NCBI GenBank assembly: GCA_937859855.1
Contig: CALMAR010000367.1
Span: 1 to 13,151, forward strand
Direction: 5' to 3'
Source of the DNA: an uncultured Kineosporia sp.
GTDB taxonomy: Bacteria; Actinomycetota; Actinomycetes; Actinomycetales; Kineosporiaceae
DNA length: 13,151 nt
Position 1 is the stretch's first letter. Each line of letters starts with the position of its first letter. Of the stretch, positions 1 through 6,085 are shown piece after piece. A program made the translations under genes and the position numbers. The notes under the pieces are model-generated. The model was given only the letters and a program-made list of their open reading frames with translations. It made no database searches and was not told where the DNA came from.

Positions 1-212
1 GTGCACAGGTGGGCCGTGCCGAGGCCGAGCAGAGCAACCGACATCACCCAGCGGTGGTCGGCGTCGCGCGCGGCGAGCGCACTGATCGTCCCGCTGACCT
101 GGTCGAATCCGCCGCATTGCACGTGTGCAGCGATCGTCCAACCACCGATCAACAGCATCGGGGCGACAAGGGACGACGCCGCGCCCCACCATGGAACCTC
201 ACGCCCGCGCAC
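1..212 (-). CDS. DUF998 family membrane protein, N-terminal part (truncated by window edge)
   Basis: The minus-strand frame starting at GTG 212 gives 70 residues before the window ends. After a short polar start comes a hydrophobic helix (about residues 9-28, with GGWTIAAHVQ), then a loop with FDQVSGTISALAARDADHRW, then a second helix (WVMSVALLGLGTAHL). The pattern of a helix, a 'G(Y/F)(D/S)xVxxTISALAA' loop and a second helix is typical of DUF998, a family of multi-pass integral membrane proteins without an established biochemical role. An in-frame stop lies at about 241 on this strand, and GTG 212 is the first start codon after it. A CATCAT hexamer (219-224, minus) lies 6 nt before the GTG, which suits a leaderless transcript; no Shine-Dalgarno sequence is visible. 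The family call rests on recognition of the N-terminal motif only. Confidence 0.72.
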   Translation of the reverse strand, partial: MRGREVPWWGAASSLVAPMLLIGGWTIAAHVQCGGFDQVSGTISALAARDADHRWVMSVALLGLGTAHLC

Positions 213-352
213 ACCGTCATGATGCCGACAACCGGGGTCTCACACCTGGTCCGCGCCGGGTGCCCGGCCGCGCGCCCTCCTGGTCTAAGGCGGGCTCTGG
301 TGCAGGGCGTCTGAAACGAATGTCACGGCGCATCCCGGACGACGAGGTCCCC

Positions 353-358
353 TAGGCT
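353..358 (+). promoter_or_regulatory. -10 box of a probable leaderless promoter
   Basis: TAGGCT fits the actinobacterial TANNNT -10 consensus. It ends 6 nt before the ATG at 365, so transcription would start at or next to the A of the start codon. No recognisable -35 box is present at 16-18 bp spacing, and there is no ribosome binding site before the ATG. Confidence 0.5.
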
Positions 359-364
359 TCCGGC

Positions 365-586
365 ATGGCAGACGACACCCCGAGTTTCCGTGACTGGCTG
401 ATCGACCAGAAAGACCGAGGTGACTCGGTCGGCCGCCTGGGTTCACACTTCGCCGACGACGAGGAAGCCGCCAACCTGGTATCCGTCGACGAGGTGCGCG
501 ACTACATCCAGGCTGAACCGAACTATCAGCCCGTGCACGATCCGCTTGACCGCGCTATCGCCGAGTACCGGCTGCTGACTGACTGA
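365..586 (+). CDS. small YozE/SAM-like family protein
   Basis: This encodes a 73-residue acidic, soluble protein. The N-terminal FRDWLIDQKDRGDSVGRLG, followed by a short acidic linker, VDEVRDYIQ and a final LDRAIAEYRLL helix, resembles the YozE/SAM-like fold family. That family consists of small (about 70-75 aa) proteins of the form 'F..WL..Q..R.D.VG.LA...', and their function is unknown. No catalytic motif or membrane segment is visible. The start at ATG 365 is supported by a TAGGCT -10 box only 6 nt upstream (leaderless). The gene stands alone, divergent from the DUF998 gene and convergent with the small minus-strand ORF at 679-870. Coding status is fairly secure from length, codon bias and family likeness. 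The family name is a recognition call. Confidence 0.75.
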   Translation: MADDTPSFRDWLIDQKDRGDSVGRLGSHFADDEEAANLVSVDEVRDYIQAEPNYQPVHDPLDRAIAEYRLLTD

Positions 587-678
587 GCGGACCGGTCAGC
601 CGCGGTCGCGGCGGCGGAACCGACCACTCACTCGGGGACCCGCTGTCGGCATCCGCGGCGCAGGCGGACCTGAACGGG

Positions 679-870
679 TCACCGAGCGGAGATCCGCTGT
701 TCCTGCTCTCCGGCCGGGGTGTGCCCGGACGCGGACGCAAGACAGGCGGTCGGCGGGTCCACCTCGGGAGCGATCCAGGCCGACCCGCTGTCGAGGCGTT
801 GCTGATCATCGGCTGGTGCCAGCCGCTCACCGCAGAATTCGCACCGCAGGGCCTCGGGATCGTCGGTCAC
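679..870 (-). CDS. possible small zinc-ribbon protein (63 aa)
   Basis: The GTG at 870 opens a 63-residue frame. Near its start is CEFCGERLAP, one CxxC pair of the kind seen in zinc ribbons, followed by an acidic/polar tail. A further single Cys occurs later (TACLAS), but no second CxxC knuckle is present, so a full zinc ribbon would need a partner or is not formed. A TACCCT hexamer sits exactly 7 nt before the GTG, the spacing of an actinobacterial leaderless promoter, and this is the main support for expression. The frame lies 39 nt downstream of the quinone oxidoreductase stop on the same strand. Third-position G/C is about 78%, slightly lower than in the large genes. I do not recognise the family. 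If it is not a gene, the stretch 587-909 holds nothing else I can identify. Confidence 0.42.
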   Translation of the reverse strand: MTDDPEALRCEFCGERLAPADDQQRLDSGSAWIAPEVDPPTACLASASGHTPAGEQEQRISAR

Positions 871-877
871 AGTGAGC

Positions 878-883
878 AGGGTA
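878..883 (-). promoter_or_regulatory. -10 box of a probable leaderless promoter for the 63-aa ORF
   Basis: The minus strand reads TACCCT (consensus TANNNT), followed by 7 nt and then the GTG at 870. No good -35 element is visible at 17-18 bp. The box falls in the 39-nt gap after the oxidoreductase stop codon. Confidence 0.38.
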
Positions 884-909
884 GCCGCACCGATCAGTCC
901 GGCAGGCGG

Positions 910-1875
910 TCAGGGGATGAGGACGAGTTTGCCGGGTGCATGGCCGGCGATGCCGGCGCGGTGGGCGTCGGCGGCCCGGTCGAGGGGGTAGGTGGTGTCG
1001 ATGATGACGTGCAGCTGTCCGGCTCCGGCTTTGGCTGCAAGGTCGGGTCGGGCTGCTTGGCGGATGTCGGTGCCCATGTCGGCGCCGGGCGCGTTGCCGA
1101 GGATCTTGGCGCCTTCTTGGGCACGGCGCGGGCCGCCGGCGATGGAGGCGATGCGAGCCGGTGCCTTGACCAGTGCCAGGGAGGTGTCGAGCGCTTCGTC
1201 GGTGCCGATGAGGTCGAGGGCCGCGGTGACACCCTGGGGCGCTGCGGCTTTGACACGAGCGAGCAGGCCGTCCCCGTAAGTCACGGGGGTAGCGCCGAGG
1301 CTGCGCAGCAGGTCGTGGTTGGCTTCGGCAGCGGTGGCGATGACCGTGGCGCCGAGGCTGACGGCCAACTGAACGGCGATCAGCCCGACGCCACCGGATC
1401 CGCCGTGGATGAGGACGGTGTCATCAGGCTGCACGCCCGCGGCGTGCAGGGCGTGGGTGGCGGTGGCGCCGGTCAGCATCAACGCGCCGGCCTGCGGCCA
1501 GTCCAGGGCGGAGGGCTTGGGGATCAGCGAGGTGGTGGAAGCCACGACGTAGTCGGCGTAGGCGGCGGTGACGGGATAGACGATGACCTCGTCGCCGACC
1601 TGGGCGTCGGTGACGTCGGCGCCGATGGCGGTGACGACGCCGGCGCATTCCAGACCGATCTTGGGCAGCGACTCGGTGTCGACGCCGGCCTCGTCCTTGT
1701 GCTTGTCGTCGACCCTGTGGAAGGCGCCGCTGTAGAGCTTCCAGTCGATGGGGTTGACGCCGGCCGCCTTGACCTGGACGACGACCTGGCCGGACGCCGG
1801 CGTGGGTACAGGTACGTCGAAGACATCGAGGACGTCGGGGCCGCCGAAGGCGGTGGGGCGGACAATGCGGGCCAT
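910..1875 (-). CDS. zinc-independent NADPH:quinone oxidoreductase (MDR superfamily)
   Basis: This is a 321-residue cytosolic medium-chain dehydrogenase/reductase. The N-terminal GroES-like domain (about 1-125) contains KAAGVNPIDWKLYSG (36-50) and GLECAGVVTAIG (74-85), the usual MDR 'G.E.aG.V..vG' segment. The Rossmann domain carries the dinucleotide-binding GGSGGVG (158-164). The Cys/His zinc ligands of alcohol dehydrogenases are absent, placing it in the quinone oxidoreductase/zeta-crystallin branch, whose members reduce quinones or enones with NADPH. The substrate cannot be read from sequence. The start is taken at ATG 1875 because GAAGGAG lies about 8 nt upstream and the MDR N-terminus begins there; the frame is open further upstream but that stretch shows no homology-like sequence. 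The length matches the family (about 310-330 aa). The gene is divergent from the VOC gene. Confidence 0.92.
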   Translation of the reverse strand: MARIVRPTAFGGPDVLDVFDVPVPTPASGQVVVQVKAAGVNPIDWKLYSGAFHRVDDKHKDEAGVDTESLPKIGLECAGVVTAIGADVTDAQVGDEVIVYPVTAAYADYVVASTTSLIPKPSALDWPQAGALMLTGATATHALHAAGVQPDDTVLIHGGSGGVGLIAVQLAVSLGATVIATAAEANHDLLRSLGATPVTYGDGLLARVKAAAPQGVTAALDLIGTDEALDTSLALVKAPARIASIAGGPRRAQEGAKILGNAPGADMGTDIRQAARPDLAAKAGAGQLHVIIDTTYPLDRAADAHRAGIAGHAPGKLVLIP

Positions 1876-2190
1876 CAGAGGTGCTCCTTCTACTGTCGGC
1901 GCAGGACCGGACTCCGGGCGGAGCAGGCCATGTTCTCCTGTGATCCGACGCATCGCACGCTACCCGCGGCAGATCCGGTCGTGCATGTCGCCGAAGTTGC
2001 GCCGGGTGCGGCTGGAGCCGACCCTCGGCGTGGGAGCCCGCATCAGCAACGTCGTCCTGTCGCCTCAGGTGGCCGATTGACCTGAGGATCACCCGGCGTG
2101 CGTGCTGCCTTCATGGGCCGTCACCGGTCGCACCCGAGGGCGTCACGACATCCATGGATCGCGCCGCTTCGGTGTGACAGGGTGGCCGCT
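1876..2190. other. intergenic region between divergent oxidoreductase and VOC genes
   Basis: This stretch of about 315 bp has open frames on both strands, but none has recognisable protein character. What it does hold is the Shine-Dalgarno sequence of the oxidoreductase (minus strand, around 1883-1889), a perfect 8-bp inverted repeat at 2063-2087, and a CAGGGT hexamer at 2178-2183 just before the VOC start. It presumably carries the promoters of both flanking genes. Confidence 0.5.
2063..2087. promoter_or_regulatory. 8-bp inverted repeat, candidate operator
   Basis: CCTCAGGT (2063-2070) and ACCTGAGG (2080-2087) are perfect inverted arms separated by 9 nt, with centres 17 bp apart. Each arm contains CCTCAGG, itself a near-palindrome. 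The geometry suits a dimeric helix-turn-helix protein. It lies in the shared upstream region of the oxidoreductase and VOC genes, more than 100 bp from either start. No regulator gene is adjacent. Confidence 0.35.
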
Positions 2191-2925
2191 GTGCCGACGC
2201 CCTGGATGCACGCCTTCGTCGACGTCCCCGCTCGGCATGTGAAGGCCGCACGCTCGTTCTGGTCGGCGGTGACGGGGTGGTCGACGAGTGAGGCGTGGAA
2301 AGATCACCCGGAGTTCGTCTCTCTCCTTCCACCGGCGGGCGCCCCGTACCTGCATGTGCAGACCATCGGTGGGCCGCCGCGCGTCCACATCGACATCGTC
2401 GGCGAGATCGAGCCAGAAACAGCCAGACTGCAGGAACTGGGTGCCGCCCGCGGCCGGCGTGGGGATGCCTGGCAGGCGATGTCCTCTCCCGGGGGCCTGC
2501 CCTTCTGCGTGTGCGATGAGCCGTGGCAGCACCGGCGGCCGGCCAGCTCCGGCTGGCCCGACAGACACCGCAGCCGCCTGGTCCAGCTCTGTGTGGACGC
2601 TCCAGCAGAGCTTCACCAGGCCGAACTGGACTTCTGGAGGGCAGCGACCGGCTGGGACGAGGAGCCGGTGAACTCACCGGAGTTCCACCGGCTCGTGCAC
2701 CGCGACACCAGCCCGGTGCAACTGCTCATCCAGCAACTCGGCGAAGAGGACGGCGCGGCCGAGGTCCGCGCTCATCTCGACCTCGGCACCGACGACATCG
2801 CCGCCGAAGTACGTCGCGTCGAAGCGCTGGGTGCCCGCTACCTGTGGCCGGGCGACGGGTTTGTCACCCTCCAGGACCCGGTCGGACTGCCGTTCTGCGT
2901 CTCGGGGAATGATCCGGACCGCTGA
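2191..2925 (+). CDS. two-domain VOC (glyoxalase-like) family protein
   Basis: This is a 244-residue soluble protein made of two tandem vicinal-oxygen-chelate domains. Domain 1 is about 4-108: MHAFVDVP, FWSAVTGW, RVHIDIVG, and a closing SPGGLPFCV. Domain 2 is about 128-237: LVQLCVDAP, LDFWRAATGW, RAHLDLGT, and a closing DPVGLPFCV. The repeated FW.A.TGW and GLPFCV signatures show internal duplication and resemble the Glyoxalase_6-type domain. VOC proteins include lyases, dioxygenases and drug-binding resistance proteins, so the activity cannot be assigned. GTG 2191 is chosen because CAGGGT (2178-2183) ends 7 nt upstream, as in leaderless genes, and because the domain begins at once. GTG 2182 would add three residues. 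The ORF remains open upstream to 2098 but without family likeness. Confidence 0.85.
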   Translation: MPTPWMHAFVDVPARHVKAARSFWSAVTGWSTSEAWKDHPEFVSLLPPAGAPYLHVQTIGGPPRVHIDIVGEIEPETARLQELGAARGRRGDAWQAMSSPGGLPFCVCDEPWQHRRPASSGWPDRHRSRLVQLCVDAPAELHQAELDFWRAATGWDEEPVNSPEFHRLVHRDTSPVQLLIQQLGEEDGAAEVRAHLDLGTDDIAAEVRRVEALGARYLWPGDGFVTLQDPVGLPFCVSGNDPDR

Positions 2926-2979
2926 GAACATCCGGGACTCCGGCCGAGGCGGTCCCCTCGCGAAGGACCTGTCGCCGTG

Positions 2980-3732
2980 TCACAGACCTCCTGCGACACG
3001 CAGGATGGCACCTGTGGCATAGCTTGCTTCTGGACCGAGAAGCCAGGCGATCGCGGGCGCGATCTCCTCGGGCTGACCGGCACGTCCGAGAGGAATGCGC
3101 GGCAGGACGCGGCGTAGCCGGTCGGGATCTCCGGCGGCAGCGTGGATGCCGGTGTCGATCATCCCGGGGGCCACGGCGTTGACGCGCACACCCTGGTCCG
3201 CCAACTCCTTGGCCAAGCCGATCGTGAGGGCATCCACCCCGGCCTTCGCCGCCGCGTAGTGCACGTATTCGTGAGCCGAGCCGAGGGTGGCCGCCCCGGA
3301 CGACACGTTGACGATCGCCCCGCCGTTGCCACCTCGGCTGAACGACATCATCTGAGCGGCGCGCCGAGCACACCACAGGGCGCCGAGAAGGTTGATGTCC
3401 ACGACCCGGGCGATCACATCGACCGGGGTGTCGGCCAGGTCCCCGACGTGAGCAGTCACGCCGGCGTTGTTGACCAGTCCGGTGACCGGCCCCAAGTCGC
3501 CGGCGGCGGCGAAGACCTGGTCGGCTACGGCAGGATCGGACACGTCTCCCGCGACGATGACCACTCGGGCACCGGCCTCGCGAGCAGCGGCCGCGACCTG
3601 CTCTGCTGCCGCCGCATCCGACAGGTACGTCAGTGCCAGGTCGTGCCCGCAACGCGCCAGGTGCAAGGCGGTGGCCGCGCCGATCCCACGCCCGCCGCCA
3701 GTGATCACCGTGACCTTTCGCTGTTCGCTCAC
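2980..3732 (-). CDS. SDR family oxidoreductase, FabG-like
   Basis: This is a 250-residue classical short-chain dehydrogenase/reductase. It has the cofactor motif TGGGRGIG (11-18), GDVSD (62-66), NNAG (88-91), the active-site Asn in DINLLGA (N114), Ser in NVSSGAA (142-148), and the catalytic YAAAK (Y159, K163), so the full tetrad is present. Family members reduce 3-oxoacyl thioesters or other carbonyl substrates with NAD(P)H; the true substrate is unknown. The start is taken as GTG 3732, because the SDR fold begins there and a good promoter (TTGGCA, 17 bp, AATACT) ends 6 nt upstream, giving a leaderless message. An ATG at 3783 would lie upstream of that promoter. The gene is convergent with the VOC gene (54-bp gap), and the CGNR gene lies upstream on the same strand. 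Confidence 0.92.
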   Translation of the reverse strand: MSEQRKVTVITGGGRGIGAATALHLARCGHDLALTYLSDAAAAEQVAAAAREAGARVVIVAGDVSDPAVADQVFAAAGDLGPVTGLVNNAGVTAHVGDLADTPVDVIARVVDINLLGALWCARRAAQMMSFSRGGNGGAIVNVSSGAATLGSAHEYVHYAAAKAGVDALTIGLAKELADQGVRVNAVAPGMIDTGIHAAAGDPDRLRRVLPRIPLGRAGQPEEIAPAIAWLLGPEASYATGAILRVAGGL

Positions 3733-3738
3733 AGTGGC

Positions 3739-3767
3739 AGTATTCAGACCCCCCGAGGACGTGCCAA
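3739..3767 (-). promoter_or_regulatory. promoter of the FabG-like SDR gene (leaderless)
   Basis: On the minus strand a -35 TTGGCA (3762-3767; 5 of 6 matches to TTGACA) and a -10 AATACT (3739-3744) are separated by 17 bp. The -10 ends 6 nt before the GTG at 3732, so the transcript should begin at about the start codon. This is the best promoter match in the window together with the TTGACA of the MFS gene. Confidence 0.6.
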
Positions 3768-3854
3768 GCATGCTTGCGGACACCTCGATGCGCGGCAGGT
3801 CGCCGACGTCGTCGACGTCTCGCCAACTCCGCTGCCCTGCTGCGACTCTCAGGC

Positions 3855-3892
3855 GCCGTCCTGACCGAGCAGAGCCGTCCTGGCCGAGCAGA
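3855..3892. repeat. 19-bp tandem duplication (2 copies)
   Basis: The unit GCCGTCCTGACCGAGCAGA (3855-3873) is followed directly by a second copy differing at one base (3874-3892; A to G at unit position 10). It lies in the 201-bp gap between the CGNR gene stop and the SDR start, upstream of the SDR promoter. It could be a slippage duplication or a pair of binding sites on the same helix face, since 19 bp is close to two turns. Confidence 0.7.
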
Positions 3893-3933
3893 CCGACGAA
3901 CGTGACGTCGACTGGTGACCTCTGGTGATCGGC

Positions 3934-4521
3934 TCAGCCGGTACTTCTGGTAGGTGACCGGCGCGTCTTCGTGCCGGTGCTTCTCGACTTCTGTTGGCGC
4001 TGGCGGTAGGCGGCGGCCTTTGCGCGGTCGCCGCAGCCCTTCATGCCGCACCAGCGGCGTCGCTGACCACGGGACCGATCGATGAACGGTCGGGTGCAGG
4101 TGCGGTCCGCGCACCAGTGCAGGAGGGCTCGGTCCGGGCTGTCGTGCAGATCCAGACAATCGCGGGCCAGCACGGCCAGCACAGCGGCGAGGTCCCCGGT
4201 CCGGTGGAGCTTGCTCCGGTCAAGTCGCAGAGTCGGCGGCGACGCCGCGGCAGCCGCGTTGACCGCCGCCAGATCGGTGGCAGCGGCGGTGCGTCGACGG
4301 ATGAGGGCGTCCACCATGCGGAACATCGCCTCGCGAAGCATCTTTGCGTGCTGAAGATCGGCCGCATCGATCGGCGGGACGTGGTCCACGATGCCGGACT
4401 GCAGGATCCAGTCGGCCAGGTCCTGCTCGAGGAGGAGCTTCTCGTCGTTGTCCGTGCCGCGTGCGGCCAGGGTGGGCAGGAAGTCCAGCACCGGCCGGTC
4501 CGCGATGAACTCGAATGACAC
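3934..4521 (-). CDS. CGNR zinc-finger (ABATE-domain) transcriptional regulator
   Basis: This is a 195-residue protein. Residues 1-130 form the helical N-terminal ABATE-like domain (FIADRPVLDFLPTL, DLADWILQSG, AKMLREAMFRMVDAL). The C-terminal zinc finger has C137-x4-C142-x15-C158-x4-C163, followed by a basic RAKAAAYRQRQQ helix. The eponymous CGNR is CGDR here (163-166). The family is regarded as putative stress-responsive transcription regulators, and the basic tail of about 25 residues suits DNA contact. GTG 4521 is chosen because AAGGTGG precedes it and the ABATE start fits; a CAAGGT hexamer 6 nt before it also allows a leaderless start. It is divergent from the MFS exporter, with an inverted repeat over both promoters, so it probably controls itself and the exporter. 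That regulatory role is inferred from layout. Confidence 0.88.
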   Translation of the reverse strand: MSFEFIADRPVLDFLPTLAARGTDNDEKLLLEQDLADWILQSGIVDHVPPIDAADLQHAKMLREAMFRMVDALIRRRTAAATDLAAVNAAAAASPPTLRLDRSKLHRTGDLAAVLAVLARDCLDLHDSPDRALLHWCADRTCTRPFIDRSRGQRRRWCGMKGCGDRAKAAAYRQRQQKSRSTGTKTRRSPTRSTG

Positions 4522-4527
4522 GCCACC

Positions 4528-4572
4528 ACCTTGACAGGTGACGGCGGAGCGAGCAACGTTGCCGTCACCTGT
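4528..4572. promoter_or_regulatory. overlapping divergent promoters with a 12-bp inverted-repeat operator
   Basis: Perfect arms ACAGGTGACGGC (4534-4545) and GCCGTCACCTGT (4561-4572) flank a 15-bp centre that overlaps the palindrome GCAACGTTGC (4553-4562). For the MFS gene (plus), -35 TTGACA (4531-4536) is followed after 17 bp by the weak -10 CAACGT (4554-4559). For the CGNR gene (minus), -35 TTGCTC (4551-4556) is followed after 17 bp by -10 CAAGGT (4528-4533), 6 nt before its GTG. The left arm covers the MFS -35 and fills the CGNR spacer. The right arm lies at the expected MFS start point. A protein bound here would block both transcripts. The inverted repeat is certain; the promoter assignments are inferred. 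Confidence 0.65.
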
Positions 4573-4596
4573 TGGACCAGTGACGCAGGGAGTGCG

Positions 4597-5895
4597 ATGC
4601 CACACGATGCGGATCCTGAGCGCGACTGGCGCTGGGTGCTGACCGGTTACCTTGCCGCGGCTGTCACCACCCGGGTGGCGGATGAGGGAGCACGGGTATC
4701 GCTGGTGCTTCTGTCTCTCGACGTGGCCGGCAGCGCGAAGCTGGGCGGACTTCTGGTCGCCGTGCTCCTGGCCCCCCACGTGATCGCCGCACCGCTGGTG
4801 GGCCTGGCCATCGACCGGGGCCGCCGTCCCCGTTGGATCCTGGTCCTTGGCATCCTGGTCTTCGCGGCCAGCCTGTTGGCGGTGGCTCTCGTCCTGGGTC
4901 GGGCGCCGGTATGGCTGACAGTGGTGCTGCTGCTGCTGGGCGGCTGTGCCGGTCCCACCATCACCGGCGGCCTGACCAGCCAGTTGCCGAACCTGGTAGG
5001 CATCCAGCGTGCTCCGCGCGCGTTCGGGTTCGACTCCCTGTTGTACAACGTGGCCAGCATGGCCGGCCCGGCCCTGGCCGGCATCACCGCCGCCGTCATC
5101 AGCCCCCGGGCCGCCCAGACGCTCCTGGCCGGATCAGCGGCCCTCGGAGCCGCCCTGGTCGCAGCGCTGCCCATCGCCTCGGCGCCCCCGCACGCCGTCC
5201 CCTCCTCGGCCATGGCGCAGGACAAGAGCCTCACCGACGCTCCGGCCGGTGAGCCGGACCGTCCCACCCTGCTCAGCGGCGCCAAGGAGATCCTGCAGCA
5301 ACCCACGCTTCGGGTGGTCACGATGACCAGCACCCTGGGCCAGCTGGGCCCCGGCGCACTGGCAGTCGTCGCCGCACTTCTCGGCGTGTCCTGGCACCGG
5401 CCGGCCAGCAGCGGGCTCCTCCTCACCGCCGTTGCCGCGGGCTCCTTCCTCGGATCACTGCTGTGGACCTGGCGACCTGTTGCTGCTCACCGTCCAGCAC
5501 TGGTGATGGCAGCTTCCATGATCGGGATCGGCCTGCCCCTCGCGTTCACCGCCGTCGCCCCATCCGTCCGGATCACCGGCCCGCTCTTCGCCCTGTCCGG
5601 GTTCTTCATCGGACCCTTCGGCTCCGCCCTGTTCACCGCACGCACCCGGTACTCCCGAGAATCGGTACGCACCCAGGTCTTCACCATCGGCGCCGGCCTC
5701 AAGGTGGCCGCCTCCGCCCTCGGTGCAGCCCTCATCGGCCTGGTCGACGGCCTTCCCATCCCAGTGCTGCTGCTGCTCGTCGCCGCCAGCCCCCTGCTGG
5801 CCGGCATCCTCGGCACGGCCCTGCTCACCCACGGCCAGAGCAAGGAACGACACCAGGAGGCACCGGCCGAGTATTGGAGCAGACAGCCGAACTGA
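4597..5895 (+). CDS. MFS transporter, probable exporter
   Basis: This is a 432-residue integral membrane protein with about 12 hydrophobic segments in two halves. They are separated by a polar central loop of about 40 residues (roughly 200-240, rich in Pro/Ser/Asp and with LLSGAKEILQQPTLR). The loop between helices 2 and 3 has GLAIDRGRRPR, the charged MFS motif-A position. The overall look is of the DHA3-like drug or siderophore exporter group, but the substrate cannot be deduced. The start is taken at ATG 4597, preceded by AGGGAG 4 nt upstream and followed directly by a charged N-terminus and the first helix. The frame is open to ATG 4531, but that overlaps the promoter. It is divergently transcribed from the CGNR regulator, which likely represses or activates it through the shared operator. 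Confidence 0.9.
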   Translation: MPHDADPERDWRWVLTGYLAAAVTTRVADEGARVSLVLLSLDVAGSAKLGGLLVAVLLAPHVIAAPLVGLAIDRGRRPRWILVLGILVFAASLLAVALVLGRAPVWLTVVLLLLGGCAGPTITGGLTSQLPNLVGIQRAPRAFGFDSLLYNVASMAGPALAGITAAVISPRAAQTLLAGSAALGAALVAALPIASAPPHAVPSSAMAQDKSLTDAPAGEPDRPTLLSGAKEILQQPTLRVVTMTSTLGQLGPGALAVVAALLGVSWHRPASSGLLLTAVAAGSFLGSLLWTWRPVAAHRPALVMAASMIGIGLPLAFTAVAPSVRITGPLFALSGFFIGPFGSALFTARTRYSRESVRTQVFTIGAGLKVAASALGAALIGLVDGLPIPVLLLLVAASPLLAGILGTALLTHGQSKERHQEAPAEYWSRQPN

Positions 5896-5941
5896 CGCGG
5901 AGCGCGTGGTCCGATCGTTCCGAAGCCGGCACCCACGGGAC

Positions 5942-5971
5942 CGGCTGGATCGGCCGGATCGGCTGGATCGG
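5942..5971. repeat. 9-bp tandem repeat, about 3.3 copies
   Basis: The units CGGCTGGAT, CGGCCGGAT and CGGCTGGAT are followed by a partial CGG. The repeat sits between the MFS stop and the promoter of the metallo-hydrolase gene. It is not an inverted repeat and does not look like a terminator. Slippage variation in copy number is possible. Confidence 0.7.
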
Positions 5972-6071
5972 GTACGGACGACGGACCGCCGAGCGGAGCA
6001 TCGCGGGCCGGCACGGACAGGCTGACGAGTTCGTCCCGGCTCAGATGTTCTCGGTCGGGATGGTCTGGCCT

Positions 6072-6077
6072 CATACT
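6072..6077 (+). promoter_or_regulatory. -10 box upstream of the metallo-beta-lactamase-fold gene
   Basis: CATACT differs from TATACT by one base and ends 8 nt before ATG 6086, so the transcript would start at or within a few nt of the ATG. There is no purine-rich ribosome binding site in the gap. No convincing -35 is visible at 17 bp; TTCTCG lies at 18 bp. Confidence 0.48.
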
Positions 6078-6085
6078 GTCGACTC

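Noticed and set aside
1..355. Plus-strand small frames at the left edge
   Set aside because: They are antisense to the DUF998 frame and have no protein-like features.
721..2085. Long plus-strand frame of 454 codons opposite the quinone oxidoreductase
   Set aside because: The translation is a Gly/Asp/Val-rich low-complexity string with no domain; it is the antisense shadow of a clear MDR enzyme in GC-rich DNA.
2934..2956. Short GGGAC/GTCCC inverted repeat between the convergent VOC and SDR genes
   Set aside because: Only a 5-bp stem with a long loop; too weak to call a terminator.
3142..3864. Plus-strand frames opposite the FabG-like SDR
   Set aside because: Antisense shadows without motifs; the minus strand has the full SDR tetrad and a promoter.
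2864..4159. Minus-strand frame of 431 codons spanning the SDR and CGNR genes
   Set aside because: Arg/Gly/Pro-rich translation crossing two real genes in another frame; a GC-content artefact.
5896..6085. Frame continuing through the 9-bp repeats as a protein-coding gene
   Set aside because: The translation is a simple repeat-derived string without family likeness; treated as non-coding.
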